Assembly: GCA_944371685.1 (NCBI GenBank)
Contig: CALVXV010000008.1
Coordinates: 1 to 23,177, forward strand
Direction of reading: 5' to 3'
From: an uncultured Bacilli bacterium
GTDB lineage: Bacteria; Bacillota_I; Bacilli_A; RF39; UBA660
Length of the DNA: 23,177 nucleotides
Shown piece after piece: positions 1-8,275 of this stretch (within the stretch, counting starts at the first letter, position 1; each line of letters starts with the position of its first letter). Position numbers and translations under genes: made by a program. The notes under the pieces were generated by a model, which was given only the letters and a program-made list of their open reading frames with translations, was not told the origin of the DNA and did not search any database.

Positions 1-488
1 ATACTAGTTCGGAAAATACTATTAAACTAAATACTAAAAGAATGATAGGTCTGCAAAAAGGACTATCAAGATGTAAGCCTGGAAGTAAAAACAGATATAA
101 GATGAAACTAAAAATACAAAGGTTATATCAAAGGATAAGAAATGCGAGAAAACATATGATACATGATATAACCAATAAACTGATAAAAGAAAATGACATT
201 ATAGTAACAGAGAATTTAGATGTTAAAGGTATGCAGAAAAATCACTATGTGGCAAAAGGACTAAATGAAAACCTAATATCAGAGATAATGAGAGTACTTA
301 AATATAAAGCTAATTTTAATAATAAAAAATTAATACAAATAGACAGATATTATTCAAGCAGTCAAATATGTAATGTTTGTAATTATCAAAATAAAGAAGT
401 AAAGAATTTAAGTATAAGAAATTGGGAATGTCCAGTATGTCATACAGAGCATGAACGTGATTATAATGTAGCAGTTAATATAAAATAA
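1..488 (+). CDS. tnpB: IS200/IS605-type TnpB (RNA-guided nuclease), 3' part, cut by window start
   Basis: The reading frame is open from the window edge (first full codon at position 3), so the ATG at 42 is internal and the gene begins outside the window. The visible part is the C-terminal half of TnpB, the transposon-encoded RNA-guided nuclease ancestral to Cas12. It has the RuvC-II glutamate in TENLDVKGM, a four-cysteine zinc finger (CNVC ... CPVC) and the RuvC-III aspartate in ERDYNVAVNI. The RuvC-I aspartate lies upstream and cannot be checked. The protein stops two or three residues after the NI motif, a normal end for many family members. The visible half has no frameshift and may be functional. 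No TnpA transposase is visible. The downstream 100 bases fold like the right end of such elements. The family assignment is firm; activity is unknown. Confidence 0.93.
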   Translation, partial: TSSENTIKLNTKRMIGLQKGLSRCKPGSKNRYKMKLKIQRLYQRIRNARKHMIHDITNKLIKENDIIVTENLDVKGMQKNHYVAKGLNENLISEIMRVLKYKANFNNKKLIQIDRYYSSSQICNVCNYQNKEVKNLSIRNWECPVCHTEHERDYNVAVNIK

Positions 489-590
489 TTAGGGTAGCAA
501 CTATCCGATACTGGTCTATGGAGAAGCCTTAGGTTTCTGTGAAGTAGAAAGAGCTTACCGTGAGGTAATAACATCCCAAATTTATTTTGG
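489..590 (+). ncRNA. Probable IS605-type right end / omega-RNA scaffold
   Basis: In this family the guide RNA of TnpB is made from the 3' end of tnpB and the transposon right end. Here the stretch after the stop codon contains several short hairpins: GGGTAG/CTATCC with a CAA loop around 493-507, and TTACC/GGTAA around a GTGA tetraloop near 555-568. It also has the segment CTGTGAAGTAGAAAG, which resembles the TGAAGC-GGAAGC type motif found at right ends of other IS605 elements (from memory). A CCAAA/TTTGG hairpin at 576-590 followed by a T-rich stretch could end the transcript. The exact transposon border, and hence the guide, cannot be fixed from one copy. Confidence 0.5.
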
Positions 591-601
591 TATTTTGTTC
601 T

Positions 602-621
602 ATATAGTGTTAACACTATAT
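602..621. repeat. Perfect 20-bp palindrome
   Basis: ATATAGTGTTAACACTATAT reads the same on both strands, with its centre between 611 and 612. It lies about 10 bases after the last hairpin of the TnpB right end and about 200 bases upstream of the next gene. It could be a subterminal transposon hairpin, part of a terminator or a dimeric repressor site. The sequence does not decide between these. From 622 to 776 I see only AT-rich DNA without a convincing gene. Confidence 0.6.
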
Positions 622-776
622 GGATTAGTCAAATAACTAAAATTAAAGCTATGAAATAAGTAAATAATAGAATATAAAAAACACTCGCAATATTTAATCA
701 TACAATAATTTAAATAAATCAGTTATAAAGTTTAATACAACTTTTTGTAAAAAAACGAAACTTAAATTAATTTCCC

Positions 777-805
777 TTGAAAAAACAAAATTAATAGTTT
801 ATAAT
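777..805 (+). promoter_or_regulatory. Sigma-A-type promoter of the surface-protein cluster
   Basis: TTGAAA (777-782), a 17-base spacer and a perfect TATAAT (800-805). A second TATAAT directly follows at 806-811. Transcription from the first box would begin near 812, right at the GGGTGAT ribosome binding site (814-820) of the gene at 825. Confidence 0.75.
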
Positions 806-824
806 TATAATAAGGGTGATACTA

Positions 825-3026
825 ATGAATAAAAAAGCATTCACATTAGCTGAAATTTTAGGCGTAATTGTCGTTATCTCATTATTACTATTATTAATAA
901 TGCCAACAATTATTAATAAAATATCTGAAAATGGTGATAAAGCCGGAAATGCCAATAATGACATAATCTTTTCTGCTACTGATAACTACCTAGATGAAAG
1001 TGCTGTTATGGATACTCCTGGATCTTACTGTATAACTATAAGAGAATTAATTGATTCAGGAAAACTAGTTGAACCAGTAACTGATGTTCAAACAGGTGAA
1101 GATATATCAGATAAAACGGTTTATGTCGAAACTGACGGAAAAGGCAACACAACTCATAAAATCATGGAAACAAGTGAATGTAAAGCTGATTCTGATATTT
1201 ATCGTATTAGATTTGTCATAAATCCAAGTGGTAATAAATGGGTTCATGCTCGAGATGTAACCATTGTCTATCCGAAATTTGACGAACCTCATACCTATCA
1301 GTATAGAATAGATGGTGGAGAATGGATAGATAATGAAGGTGGTAACATACAACTGCCAACATTTACAAAAATATCTACATTAGAAGCTAGAACTGTTGGC
1401 TCAAATATTCTTCATAATAATGTTGATATAATAAATATTGATAATGAAATACCAAAAATAAATAGTCTCTCAGTTGCTCCTGATTCAAAAATAAATATAA
1501 AAGCCATAGATGAAGTGAGTGGTCTTTCAGGCTATTATATAAGCACTAAGAATGAAACTCCAGATCCTAATGATAAAAACTGGGTTAAAATAAACGTTAA
1601 AGCTGGAAAAGAAAGTTCAATAAATGTTCCTAAAAAAGAAGGAACATACTACGTATGGGTTAAAGATAAAGCCGATAACGTTTCATCGAACAATAATAAC
1701 AGTATCACATTAAAAAATAGAAAAGTAACGGCTACATTTATCAAAGGTCCAAACGTAGATTCAATCAATAGCTCATCAAAAAGCTGTACAATACTAGCTG
1801 GAAATGATAGCTGTCAAATAACCTTGCCAAACATCGTTCCAAGCAAAGCATATGTGACAGATGGTTGGTATGATGGAAACACAAAGGTTGGAAAAGCAAA
1901 GGAAAAATATAATTTAAAAGATAATATAACTTTAACATCAAAATCTATCGAAGATGTAATAACTATAAATTTATCAACAACCTCAAAGACAAATAAAATA
2001 ACAGCTATTGCTAGTGCCACTGCCTTAAGCGATATAGTGAAATATGAATTTTCAATAGATGGCAAAAATTGGGTAGATGTAAAACTAGATCAAACACATA
2101 CATTTACTAAATTAACTCAAGGAAAAACTTATACTATATATGTTAGAGTAACTAGTGAAAGTGGAAAAGTTGAAACTAAAACCAAAACCGCTACAACAAC
2201 TACAATACCCCTTCCAACCTTCAAAGAAACAAACCGAAATGCAAGTCAAGTAACTGTAACTATTACATACCCAGATGGCTGTGGAAGTGAGTTTACATGT
2301 ACATATAAAAAAGATGACGGAACAGAAGTGGAAGTTACAACTAAAACAGTTAATGTCAAATTCACAGAAGATGGAAATGTAACAGCTAAAGTAAGCGATG
2401 GAACAAATAATGTTAGTAGTAGTTATAATGTAGTAATGTATATAGATGCAACTTATCATAGTGGTTATTACTACTGTCCATCAGGTTATACCCAATCAGG
2501 AAGCGGAAGTTCTATGACATGTTATATGACCACATCAAAACAGGCTACTTTTGTGCCATCATCAAAAACATGTACTAGGGGATCAAGCACACCAACATAT
2601 GACAATTGTGGTACATCTAGGCATCAATGTGGTGTCACATCATCTACCTTTACTTTAAGAGGAAATACATGTTATGGTAACTGGGTTCAGATAAGAGGAC
2701 GAGTTGACTGTCAAGGACCAACATATATATGTGCCACTCGCTGTTCAAAAAATTATGATGAATGCGATGATTCATATAGTGAAAATGGCCCACCAGCCTG
2801 CGAAGGCCTAACTGGTACCTCATATCAACCTCACTATCCAACTGTTAAGTGTAGAAATAATAAATCTCCTAAAACAGTTTCCGCACATTATGAATGTTCG
2901 TCAGGATATACCTTATCAGGCACGAGATGTTATAAAACAGTTTATAGAAATCCTTCATATCAAAGTAGCTATTATTCATGCCCGTCAGGTTATAAACTTT
3001 CTGGAACAAAATGTTATCCAAATTAA
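825..3026 (+). CDS. Pilin-like modular surface protein with cysteine-rich tail
   Basis: A 733-residue protein. I start it at ATG 825, not at the in-frame GTG 816, because GGGTGAT (814-820) is then the ribosome binding site at the spacing used by its neighbours, and because it gives a classical prepilin N-terminus: MNKKAF-TLAE, with the glutamate at +5 of the mature protein, followed by a hydrophobic helix (about residues 8-30). After a pilin-like head (to about 120) come Ig-like modules (about 125-300), a segment with a GWYDG motif resembling InlB/Flg_new repeats (about 300-375), a fibronectin-III-like module (about 378-458) and a two-cysteine Ig-like module (about 464-540). The C-terminal 190 residues hold 16 cysteines and three CPSGY-like repeats. 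The Ig-like and Fn3-like modules recur in the proteins at 4087 and 16531. It was probably exported and disulfide-bonded. Its ligand and function are unknown, and no pilus machinery is nearby. Confidence 0.85.
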   Translation: MNKKAFTLAEILGVIVVISLLLLLIMPTIINKISENGDKAGNANNDIIFSATDNYLDESAVMDTPGSYCITIRELIDSGKLVEPVTDVQTGEDISDKTVYVETDGKGNTTHKIMETSECKADSDIYRIRFVINPSGNKWVHARDVTIVYPKFDEPHTYQYRIDGGEWIDNEGGNIQLPTFTKISTLEARTVGSNILHNNVDIINIDNEIPKINSLSVAPDSKINIKAIDEVSGLSGYYISTKNETPDPNDKNWVKINVKAGKESSINVPKKEGTYYVWVKDKADNVSSNNNNSITLKNRKVTATFIKGPNVDSINSSSKSCTILAGNDSCQITLPNIVPSKAYVTDGWYDGNTKVGKAKEKYNLKDNITLTSKSIEDVITINLSTTSKTNKITAIASATALSDIVKYEFSIDGKNWVDVKLDQTHTFTKLTQGKTYTIYVRVTSESGKVETKTKTATTTTIPLPTFKETNRNASQVTVTITYPDGCGSEFTCTYKKDDGTEVEVTTKTVNVKFTEDGNVTAKVSDGTNNVSSSYNVVMYIDATYHSGYYYCPSGYTQSGSGSSMTCYMTTSKQATFVPSSKTCTRGSSTPTYDNCGTSRHQCGVTSSTFTLRGNTCYGNWVQIRGRVDCQGPTYICATRCSKNYDECDDSYSENGPPACEGLTGTSYQPHYPTVKCRNNKSPKTVSAHYECSSGYTLSGTRCYKTVYRNPSYQSSYYSCPSGYKLSGTKCYPN

Positions 3027-3045
3027 TTAAAGATAGGAGTTATAT

Positions 3046-3981
3046 ATGAGATCAAATAAAAAAATTATTATAGTCATAATCGTCATCGTAATATTGATAA
3101 TATCAATAATCGCTATACTTTCGTTAAAAAAAGAGGAAAAAACAAAAATAAAGGTAGGAGGCCAAGATGTTTCTATAAACGAATCATCTGGCCTTTATGC
3201 CGATAAATATAAAGAAGGTACATATATTTACAAAGGAAAAAATCCAAGTAACTATGTCGACTTAAACGGAGATATATGGCGAATAATATCTATAGATGAA
3301 AACGGAAATATTCAATTAATAACTGATGATATAGTTGTCGAAAGACCATTTGATTCAACAGGTTATCGTGATAACAAAAGTGAAACATCAAGTGGAACAT
3401 ACTGTGCAGATGCAAATGAAGGATGCAATGCTTGGGCATCAAATAAAAACTTAGAAGGTAATAAAGAATCTGTAGTTAATGGCAATCTTGAAGGCACAGT
3501 CAATAAAGATAGTGAAATTCTAACTTATTTAAATGAAAATTATTATAATTATATATCATCAAACAATATAATAAATCATCTAAGATCAGTTGGTGGTGTT
3601 AAATATGAATCAGACTTAAAATCACAAACAAATGACGAAAATAACAATATTTGGAATGGAAAAGTTTCTCTTATTTCCGTGAGTGATTATGTTAAAGCAT
3701 CATCTGAAAAAAGCTGTGATTCTCTAACATTAATAAATGAAAACTATGAAAAATGTTCAAATAAAAATTGGTTATATTTAGAAGATTATAACTGGTGGAC
3801 CTTAACACCCGTAGATAGTGCTTCAGTTGAAGTTTGGTATATTGGTGCTGCTGGATATATTGATAATGCCACAGCTGATCAAACATTAGGTGTCAGACCA
3901 ACAATCTATTTGCCAAAAAATGTAACTTTTGAAGGCAAAGGAACTTTAGATAATCCATTTACCATATCAAAAACTAATTAA
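3046..3981 (+). CDS. Membrane-anchored surface protein with one YKGK/WRIIS module
   Basis: A 311-residue protein of unknown function. Residues 7-27 form one very hydrophobic helix after a basic start (MRSNKK), without a clear cleavage or lipobox site, so it is probably an N-terminal anchor with the rest outside. Residues 48-308 are one copy of a module found in four copies in this window. The module has SGLYADKYKEGTYIYKGK at its start, the NYVDLNGDIWRIISID strand, the loop with TYC ... GCNAWAS, WNGK ... SDYVKAS, a WW and GVRP segment near residue 293, and ends with GKGTLDNPFTI. The WW ... GVRP layout recalls DUF6273-like or C-type-lectin-like domains, but I cannot confirm this. The gene begins 20 bases after the previous one with its own AGGAG site, so the two are probably cotranscribed from the promoter at 777. 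Confidence 0.82.
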   Translation: MRSNKKIIIVIIVIVILIISIIAILSLKKEEKTKIKVGGQDVSINESSGLYADKYKEGTYIYKGKNPSNYVDLNGDIWRIISIDENGNIQLITDDIVVERPFDSTGYRDNKSETSSGTYCADANEGCNAWASNKNLEGNKESVVNGNLEGTVNKDSEILTYLNENYYNYISSNNIINHLRSVGGVKYESDLKSQTNDENNNIWNGKVSLISVSDYVKASSEKSCDSLTLINENYEKCSNKNWLYLEDYNWWTLTPVDSASVEVWYIGAAGYIDNATADQTLGVRPTIYLPKNVTFEGKGTLDNPFTISKTN

Positions 3982-4002
3982 TATATTCAAAAAGCAAGCA
4001 TT

Positions 4003-4040
4003 CAATTAAAAAATTGACTAAATTTTATATTAATTGTTTT
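4003..4040 (+). terminator. AT-rich intrinsic terminator
   Basis: CAATTAA-AAAATT (4003-4015) pairs with AATTTT-TTAATTG (4021-4036) around a GACTA loop and a 3-base bulge, followed by TTTT. The stem has few G-C pairs, so termination may be partial. Confidence 0.45.
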
Positions 4041-4086
4041 CTAGTGAGATGATATTATTTATTGAAAAAGGGAAGGGAGGATAAAT

Positions 4087-5934
4087 GTGCAAAACGAAAA
4101 AGGATTTTTACTCGCAGAAGCTTTAATAGTTTCAACTTTTGTTTTAACTATATTAATAATCTTATTCATCCAGTTTAGCAATCTAACCAACAATTATAAA
4201 AATAGTTATAGCCATAATAATGTTGAAGCTCTTTATGATTTATCCTCAGTTGCTACCTATTTAAAAAACAATAAATATGATCTGTCAGACCAACTTACAA
4301 CAGAGCAACCATTTGTCTTGGTATACAGCAATGGAAAATGTAATATGGAAGCCGGATTAGTTGATACTTTTTGTGATGAATTCATGAGTGAAATGGGGGC
4401 TAAAACAATAATATACACCTATTCTGATATTAATCCCATTCAATATTATGTCAATAACAACCAAAATAATTACATTGGTCAAAAACTCCGTGAATTTATA
4501 AGTAAAATAGATGCTAAAGAAGTTCAAAATAAAGGAAGGCTATTTGCTGAATTTACTAATGGAACATTCTCAACTTTAGCCTTTGAAACATCATCTTATG
4601 AAACAATAACCACCGCTTTAGAATGTACCAAAGAAAATACTATAACTGAAGGCTCTGGACTATACCTAAATGAAGATGGAAGCTGCGTTTTTAAGGGAAA
4701 AACTCCGAACAATTATATTAGATTTAATAATGAATTATGGAGAGTAATCTCCTTAGAAAATGACGGAACCATCAAAATAATCAGAAATGAACCATTAAAC
4801 TCTATGTCTTTTGATACAAAAGGATCCAGAATTGAAAAAGATTACTGTACAAATCAAGAAAACGGATGTAATGCTTGGGCCACCAACGAAAATTATATAA
4901 ATGGTACACTTAAAGGAAAAATAGAAAAAGATTCAACTCTAAACACTTACTTAAATAACGAATACTTAAATCAAATAGAAAATAAAGCAAATATTATAAC
5001 CCATTCTTGGCATGTTGGACCAGTAACCAATAACAACAATTACTTGAACCAACAAATAGAAAGTGAATCTCAAATTAACTGGAATGGTAAAATAGGTTTA
5101 CCAACAGTATCTGAATACTTAAATGCTAACAATAATCAAACTCAGTGTGGTTCACTTAGCTTAAATAATAGTAATACAAATAAATGTATAAACACCAACT
5201 GGATGTATGATATGCAAAAAGAAAATGAAGGCATATGGACAATTTCTCCAAACACCAACGATAACTATAATATCTTTGAAATAAAAGATGGACAAATAAA
5301 CATAACACCATCCGCTAATCAATCATTAGTATATCCAGTTTTGTACTTGACTAATAAAACAGTTGTTACTGGAGGTACAGGAACAATTAATGACCCATAC
5401 ACCATTGATGCCGAAAACATCAGAATAGAACTATTAGAACCACAATTTGAAGAAACTGGAACTGGGCCAAAACAAATAACCATCACTTTCCAAGAAGAAT
5501 GTAAAGATGTATTAACATGTACTTATCAGATAAATGGTGGTGAAGTAATCACAGTCAAAGACAGTAAAGCCGACGTTAGAATGACTGCAAATGGGAACAT
5601 TTTGGCCACTGTATCAGATGGTGGAAATATGTTAAGTAATTCTTATGATGTTCAAATGAGTGGGGTAGATGATTCAATTTCATTATCTATATCAACATCC
5701 TCAACGTCAAATAGTATAACCGTTATAGCAAATGCTTCATCACAGCTTAATATTACAAAATATCAATACTCTATAGACGGTGGACAAAGTTGGGTTGAAG
5801 ATCAAAGCATTCATACATTTAAAAATCTCTCACCAGGAAAAACATATAATGTAATGGTTAAAGTAACCAATGAAAATAATAAAACAGCTACTCAATCTAA
5901 AGATGTTACCACTCTAGCTATCAACTCAAACTAG
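4087..5934 (+). CDS. Pilin-like modular surface protein with YKGK/WRIIS, Ig-like and Fn3-like modules
   Basis: A 615-residue protein starting at GTG 4087 behind a strong AAGGGAGGA site. The ATG two bases earlier is in another frame. The N-terminus EKG-FLLAEALIV is a type IV prepilin-type site (Gly before the cut, Glu at +5) followed by a hydrophobic helix to about residue 29. Residues 30-175 look like a pilin/pseudopilin globular part with two cysteines. Residues 188-440 are the repeated module (FKGKTPNNYIRFNNELWRVIS, the DYC ... GCNAWAT loop, WNGKIGLPTVSEY, GGTGTINDPYTI). Residues 452-525 are the two-cysteine Ig-like module and 528-610 an Fn3-like module (KYQYSIDGG ... GKTYNV). The last two modules appear in the opposite order in the protein at 825. 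It has no LPXTG sorting signal. It is separated from the gene before it by a possible terminator. Export and surface exposure are likely; the function is unknown. Confidence 0.85.
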   Translation: MQNEKGFLLAEALIVSTFVLTILIILFIQFSNLTNNYKNSYSHNNVEALYDLSSVATYLKNNKYDLSDQLTTEQPFVLVYSNGKCNMEAGLVDTFCDEFMSEMGAKTIIYTYSDINPIQYYVNNNQNNYIGQKLREFISKIDAKEVQNKGRLFAEFTNGTFSTLAFETSSYETITTALECTKENTITEGSGLYLNEDGSCVFKGKTPNNYIRFNNELWRVISLENDGTIKIIRNEPLNSMSFDTKGSRIEKDYCTNQENGCNAWATNENYINGTLKGKIEKDSTLNTYLNNEYLNQIENKANIITHSWHVGPVTNNNNYLNQQIESESQINWNGKIGLPTVSEYLNANNNQTQCGSLSLNNSNTNKCINTNWMYDMQKENEGIWTISPNTNDNYNIFEIKDGQINITPSANQSLVYPVLYLTNKTVVTGGTGTINDPYTIDAENIRIELLEPQFEETGTGPKQITITFQEECKDVLTCTYQINGGEVITVKDSKADVRMTANGNILATVSDGGNMLSNSYDVQMSGVDDSISLSISTSSTSNSITVIANASSQLNITKYQYSIDGGQSWVEDQSIHTFKNLSPGKTYNVMVKVTNENNKTATQSKDVTTLAINSN

Positions 5935-6060
5935 CTTTACCAAAAGAACATCTCAAAAAAATTGTAGAAATGGTTAAAATGCAGTAGGTAATGTTTATAC
6001 AGTAAAAATTGATTGAGATATAATTTCTATTAATTAAAAATTAATGATAATAAACTTGTT
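5935..6060 (+). other. Intergenic stretch, no supported gene
   Basis: AT-rich DNA between the surface-protein gene and its terminator. A frame overlapping the stop codon reads LALPKEHLKKIVEMVKMQ and then stops at 5985-5987. It looks like the charged helical end of a protein, but it has no start and no ribosome binding site. It may be a gene remnant or chance. Confidence 0.3.
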
Positions 6061-6064
6061 AAAG

Positions 6065-6088
6065 AGGTCAAACATTGACCTTCTTTTT
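6065..6088 (+). terminator. Intrinsic terminator after the 615-residue surface protein
   Basis: AGGTCAA (6065-6071) pairs with TTGACCT (6075-6081) around an ACA loop, followed by a T-rich tract (TTTTT at 6084-6088). An IS605-type left-end relic starts within a few bases of the T tract. Confidence 0.8.
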
Positions 6089-6089
6089 A

Positions 6090-6270
6090 TATACTAGGAA
6101 TTTGCTTTGTAAAAATAAATTTTAAATAGCAAAACATCCGTTTGATAAAAATGTTAGCCAAATAAATAGTATGTGTTATAGTGAAACCACAAAAGATTGA
6201 AGGCGATGATATAAATATTTTAAAAGATTAGATTTTTAGACTATATTCATCCAAAAAACAAAACATAAGT
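6090..6270 (+). pseudogene. Decayed IS605-type left end with dead tnpB start
   Basis: ATACTAGGAATTTGCTTTGT followed by AAAAAT is identical to the left end of the tnpB element at 22968. The pre-gene segment AAAGATTGAAGG is also shared, and the coding start can still be read. At 6211 the start codon is ATA instead of ATG, followed by NILKD, a stop codon, then IFRLYSSKKQN. This matches the N-terminus NILKGYVFRM ... KKQ of the element at 23059. The rest of the element is gone by about 6270. The relic is clear; the age and the deletion end are not. Confidence 0.75.
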
Positions 6271-6313
6271 ACCATTTTCTCATAATTTACTTCACGTAAT
6301 TTAATGCTTTCAT

Positions 6314-6342
6314 TTGTTTTTTAACACTTTTTCTGTTATAAT
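6314..6342 (+). promoter_or_regulatory. Promoter of parE-parC
   Basis: TTGTTT (6314-6319), 17-base spacer, perfect TATAAT (6337-6342). The expected start near 6349 coincides with the GGTGAT ribosome binding site, and the start codon follows at 6358. Confidence 0.7.
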
Positions 6343-6357
6343 TCTAATGGTGATGAT

Positions 6358-8265
6358 ATGGCAAAATATGATGAACATTCAATAAAAATATTAGAAGGCT
6401 TAGAAGCCGTTAGAAAAAGACCAGGTATGTATATTGGTTCAACCGATAAAAGAGGATTGCACCATCTAGTCTGGGAAATTGTTGATAATAGTATTGATGA
6501 AGCTATCAATGGCTATGGAGATAAAATAAATATAACCATTCATAAAGATGGTAGTGTCAGTGTCGAAGATTTTGGTAGAGGTATACCAACTGGCATGCAT
6601 GAAAGTGGCAAATCAACCCCAGAAGTTATATATACAGTTCTTCATGCCGGTGGTAAATTTGAAACATCAGGTTATAAAGTATCTGGTGGCCTTCATGGTG
6701 TCGGAGCTTCTGTAGTTAATGCCTTAAGTAAATGGATGGAAGTTACCATTAAAAGAGACGGTGGCGAATACTTCATCAGTTTCAAAAATGGTGGGCATTT
6801 AGATAAACCATTAAAGAAGATAGGTAAAACAAATAAAACAGGTGTTAAAGTTAGATTCATGCCTGATGATGAAATTTTTTCTACTACCACATTTTCATTT
6901 TCGACAATATGTGAAAGAATGCAAGAAAGTGCTTTCTTGTTAAAAAACATTACTATTGATATTTATGATGAAGCAACTGATAGAAAAGAATCGTATCATT
7001 ATGAAAAAGGATTAAACTCTTTTGTCGAATATTTAAACACTGATAAAAAAATTCTGCACAAACCATATGATTTTCATGGGACCAAAGATGGCATCAATGT
7101 TGAAATAGCTTTCCAATATACTGAAAGTTATTCAGAAAACATTATATCCTTTGTCAACAATGTCAAAACATCGGATGGGGGTACCCATGAAGTTGGTTTT
7201 AAAACAGCAATAACCAGAGTTTTCAATGACTATGCGAGAAATAACGGTTATCTAAAAGCTAAAGATAAAAACTTTGAAGGACCTGATACTAGAGAAGGGT
7301 TAACCGCTATTATAAGCTTACAAATACCAGAAAAACTCCTTCAATTTGAAGGACAAACTAAAGGTAAACTAGGCTCACCAGCTGCTAGAACCGTCGTCGA
7401 TAGCATTACCACCGAGCACCTTCAATTTTTCTTAGAAGAAAATAAAGAGACGGCTACTAAAATTTTAGAAAAAATGGTCAAATCTAAACAAGTTAGAGAA
7501 GCCGCTAGAAAAGCTAGAGATGAAGCCCGAAATGGTAAAGGAAAAAATAGAAAAGAAAAATCAATCAGTGATAAATTTACTCCAGCTCAGTCTAAAAACC
7601 CTAAGATAAATGAATTATTTTTAGTCGAAGGAGATTCTGCCGGTGGTTCTGCCAAACAAGGTAGAGATAGAAAATTTCAAGCTATATTACCCTTAAGAGG
7701 TAAAGTTATAAATACCGAAAAAGCTTCCTTAACCGACGTCTTAGCCAACAATGAAATAAACACTATGATTCAAACTATCGGTGCTGGAATCGGCAGTGAT
7801 TTCAAAATCGAAGATTGTAACTATGATAAAGTCATAATCATGACCGATGCCGATGATGACGGTGCCCACATTGCCATATTACTATTAACATTCTTCTATA
7901 GATTCATGAAACCATTAATTGAAAATGGTCATTTATATATAGCTATGCCACCGCTTTATGCCTTAAAAAATGGCAATAAAGTCTATGGATATGCCTGGAC
8001 TGATGACCAAGCTGAAGAAATTAGAAAACAAAACAAAGTAAAACTAGAAAAACAAAGATATAAAGGTTTAGGTGAAATGAACGCTGAACAACTATGGGAA
8101 ACAACAATGGATCCAAGCAAACGTAGTTTAATTAAAGTAAATCTTACTGATGCTAGTCTAGCTGAAAGAAGGGTTAGTGTCCTTATGGGAGATAATGTTG
8201 AACCACGTAAAAAATGGATAGAAGAAAATGTTGAATTTACCCTCGAAGATAATTACGCAAGGTAG
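6358..8265 (+). CDS. parE: DNA topoisomerase IV subunit B
   Basis: The ATPase subunit of topoisomerase IV, which with ParC (next gene) unlinks daughter chromosomes. It has 635 residues, normal for the family. The GHKL ATPase part shows EIVDNSIDEA (Asn44), DFGRGIPTG (71-79) and GGLHGVGASVVNAL (110-123). The transducer has the QTKGKLGS lysine (about 337). The TOPRIM domain has EGDSAGG (Glu424) and DADDDGAHI (497-505). The Asp in DADDDG, where GyrB usually has Val (DADVDG), and the ParC partner favour ParE over GyrB. A GGTGAT site lies 4 bases before ATG 6358. The gene is followed after 10 bases by parC, so the two form an operon. Confidence 0.95.
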   Translation: MAKYDEHSIKILEGLEAVRKRPGMYIGSTDKRGLHHLVWEIVDNSIDEAINGYGDKINITIHKDGSVSVEDFGRGIPTGMHESGKSTPEVIYTVLHAGGKFETSGYKVSGGLHGVGASVVNALSKWMEVTIKRDGGEYFISFKNGGHLDKPLKKIGKTNKTGVKVRFMPDDEIFSTTTFSFSTICERMQESAFLLKNITIDIYDEATDRKESYHYEKGLNSFVEYLNTDKKILHKPYDFHGTKDGINVEIAFQYTESYSENIISFVNNVKTSDGGTHEVGFKTAITRVFNDYARNNGYLKAKDKNFEGPDTREGLTAIISLQIPEKLLQFEGQTKGKLGSPAARTVVDSITTEHLQFFLEENKETATKILEKMVKSKQVREAARKARDEARNGKGKNRKEKSISDKFTPAQSKNPKINELFLVEGDSAGGSAKQGRDRKFQAILPLRGKVINTEKASLTDVLANNEINTMIQTIGAGIGSDFKIEDCNYDKVIIMTDADDDGAHIAILLLTFFYRFMKPLIENGHLYIAMPPLYALKNGNKVYGYAWTDDQAEEIRKQNKVKLEKQRYKGLGEMNAEQLWETTMDPSKRSLIKVNLTDASLAERRVSVLMGDNVEPRKKWIEENVEFTLEDNYAR

Positions 8266-8275
8266 GTGAAATAAA

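Noticed and set aside
816..824. GTG start at 816 for the first surface protein
   Set aside because: The GTG is part of the GGGTGAT ribosome binding site for ATG 825, which also gives a proper prepilin start.
1107..2841. Antisense frames inside the surface-protein gene
   Set aside because: They lack ribosome binding sites and look like shadows of the + strand repeats, with cysteine- and phenylalanine-rich unnatural composition.
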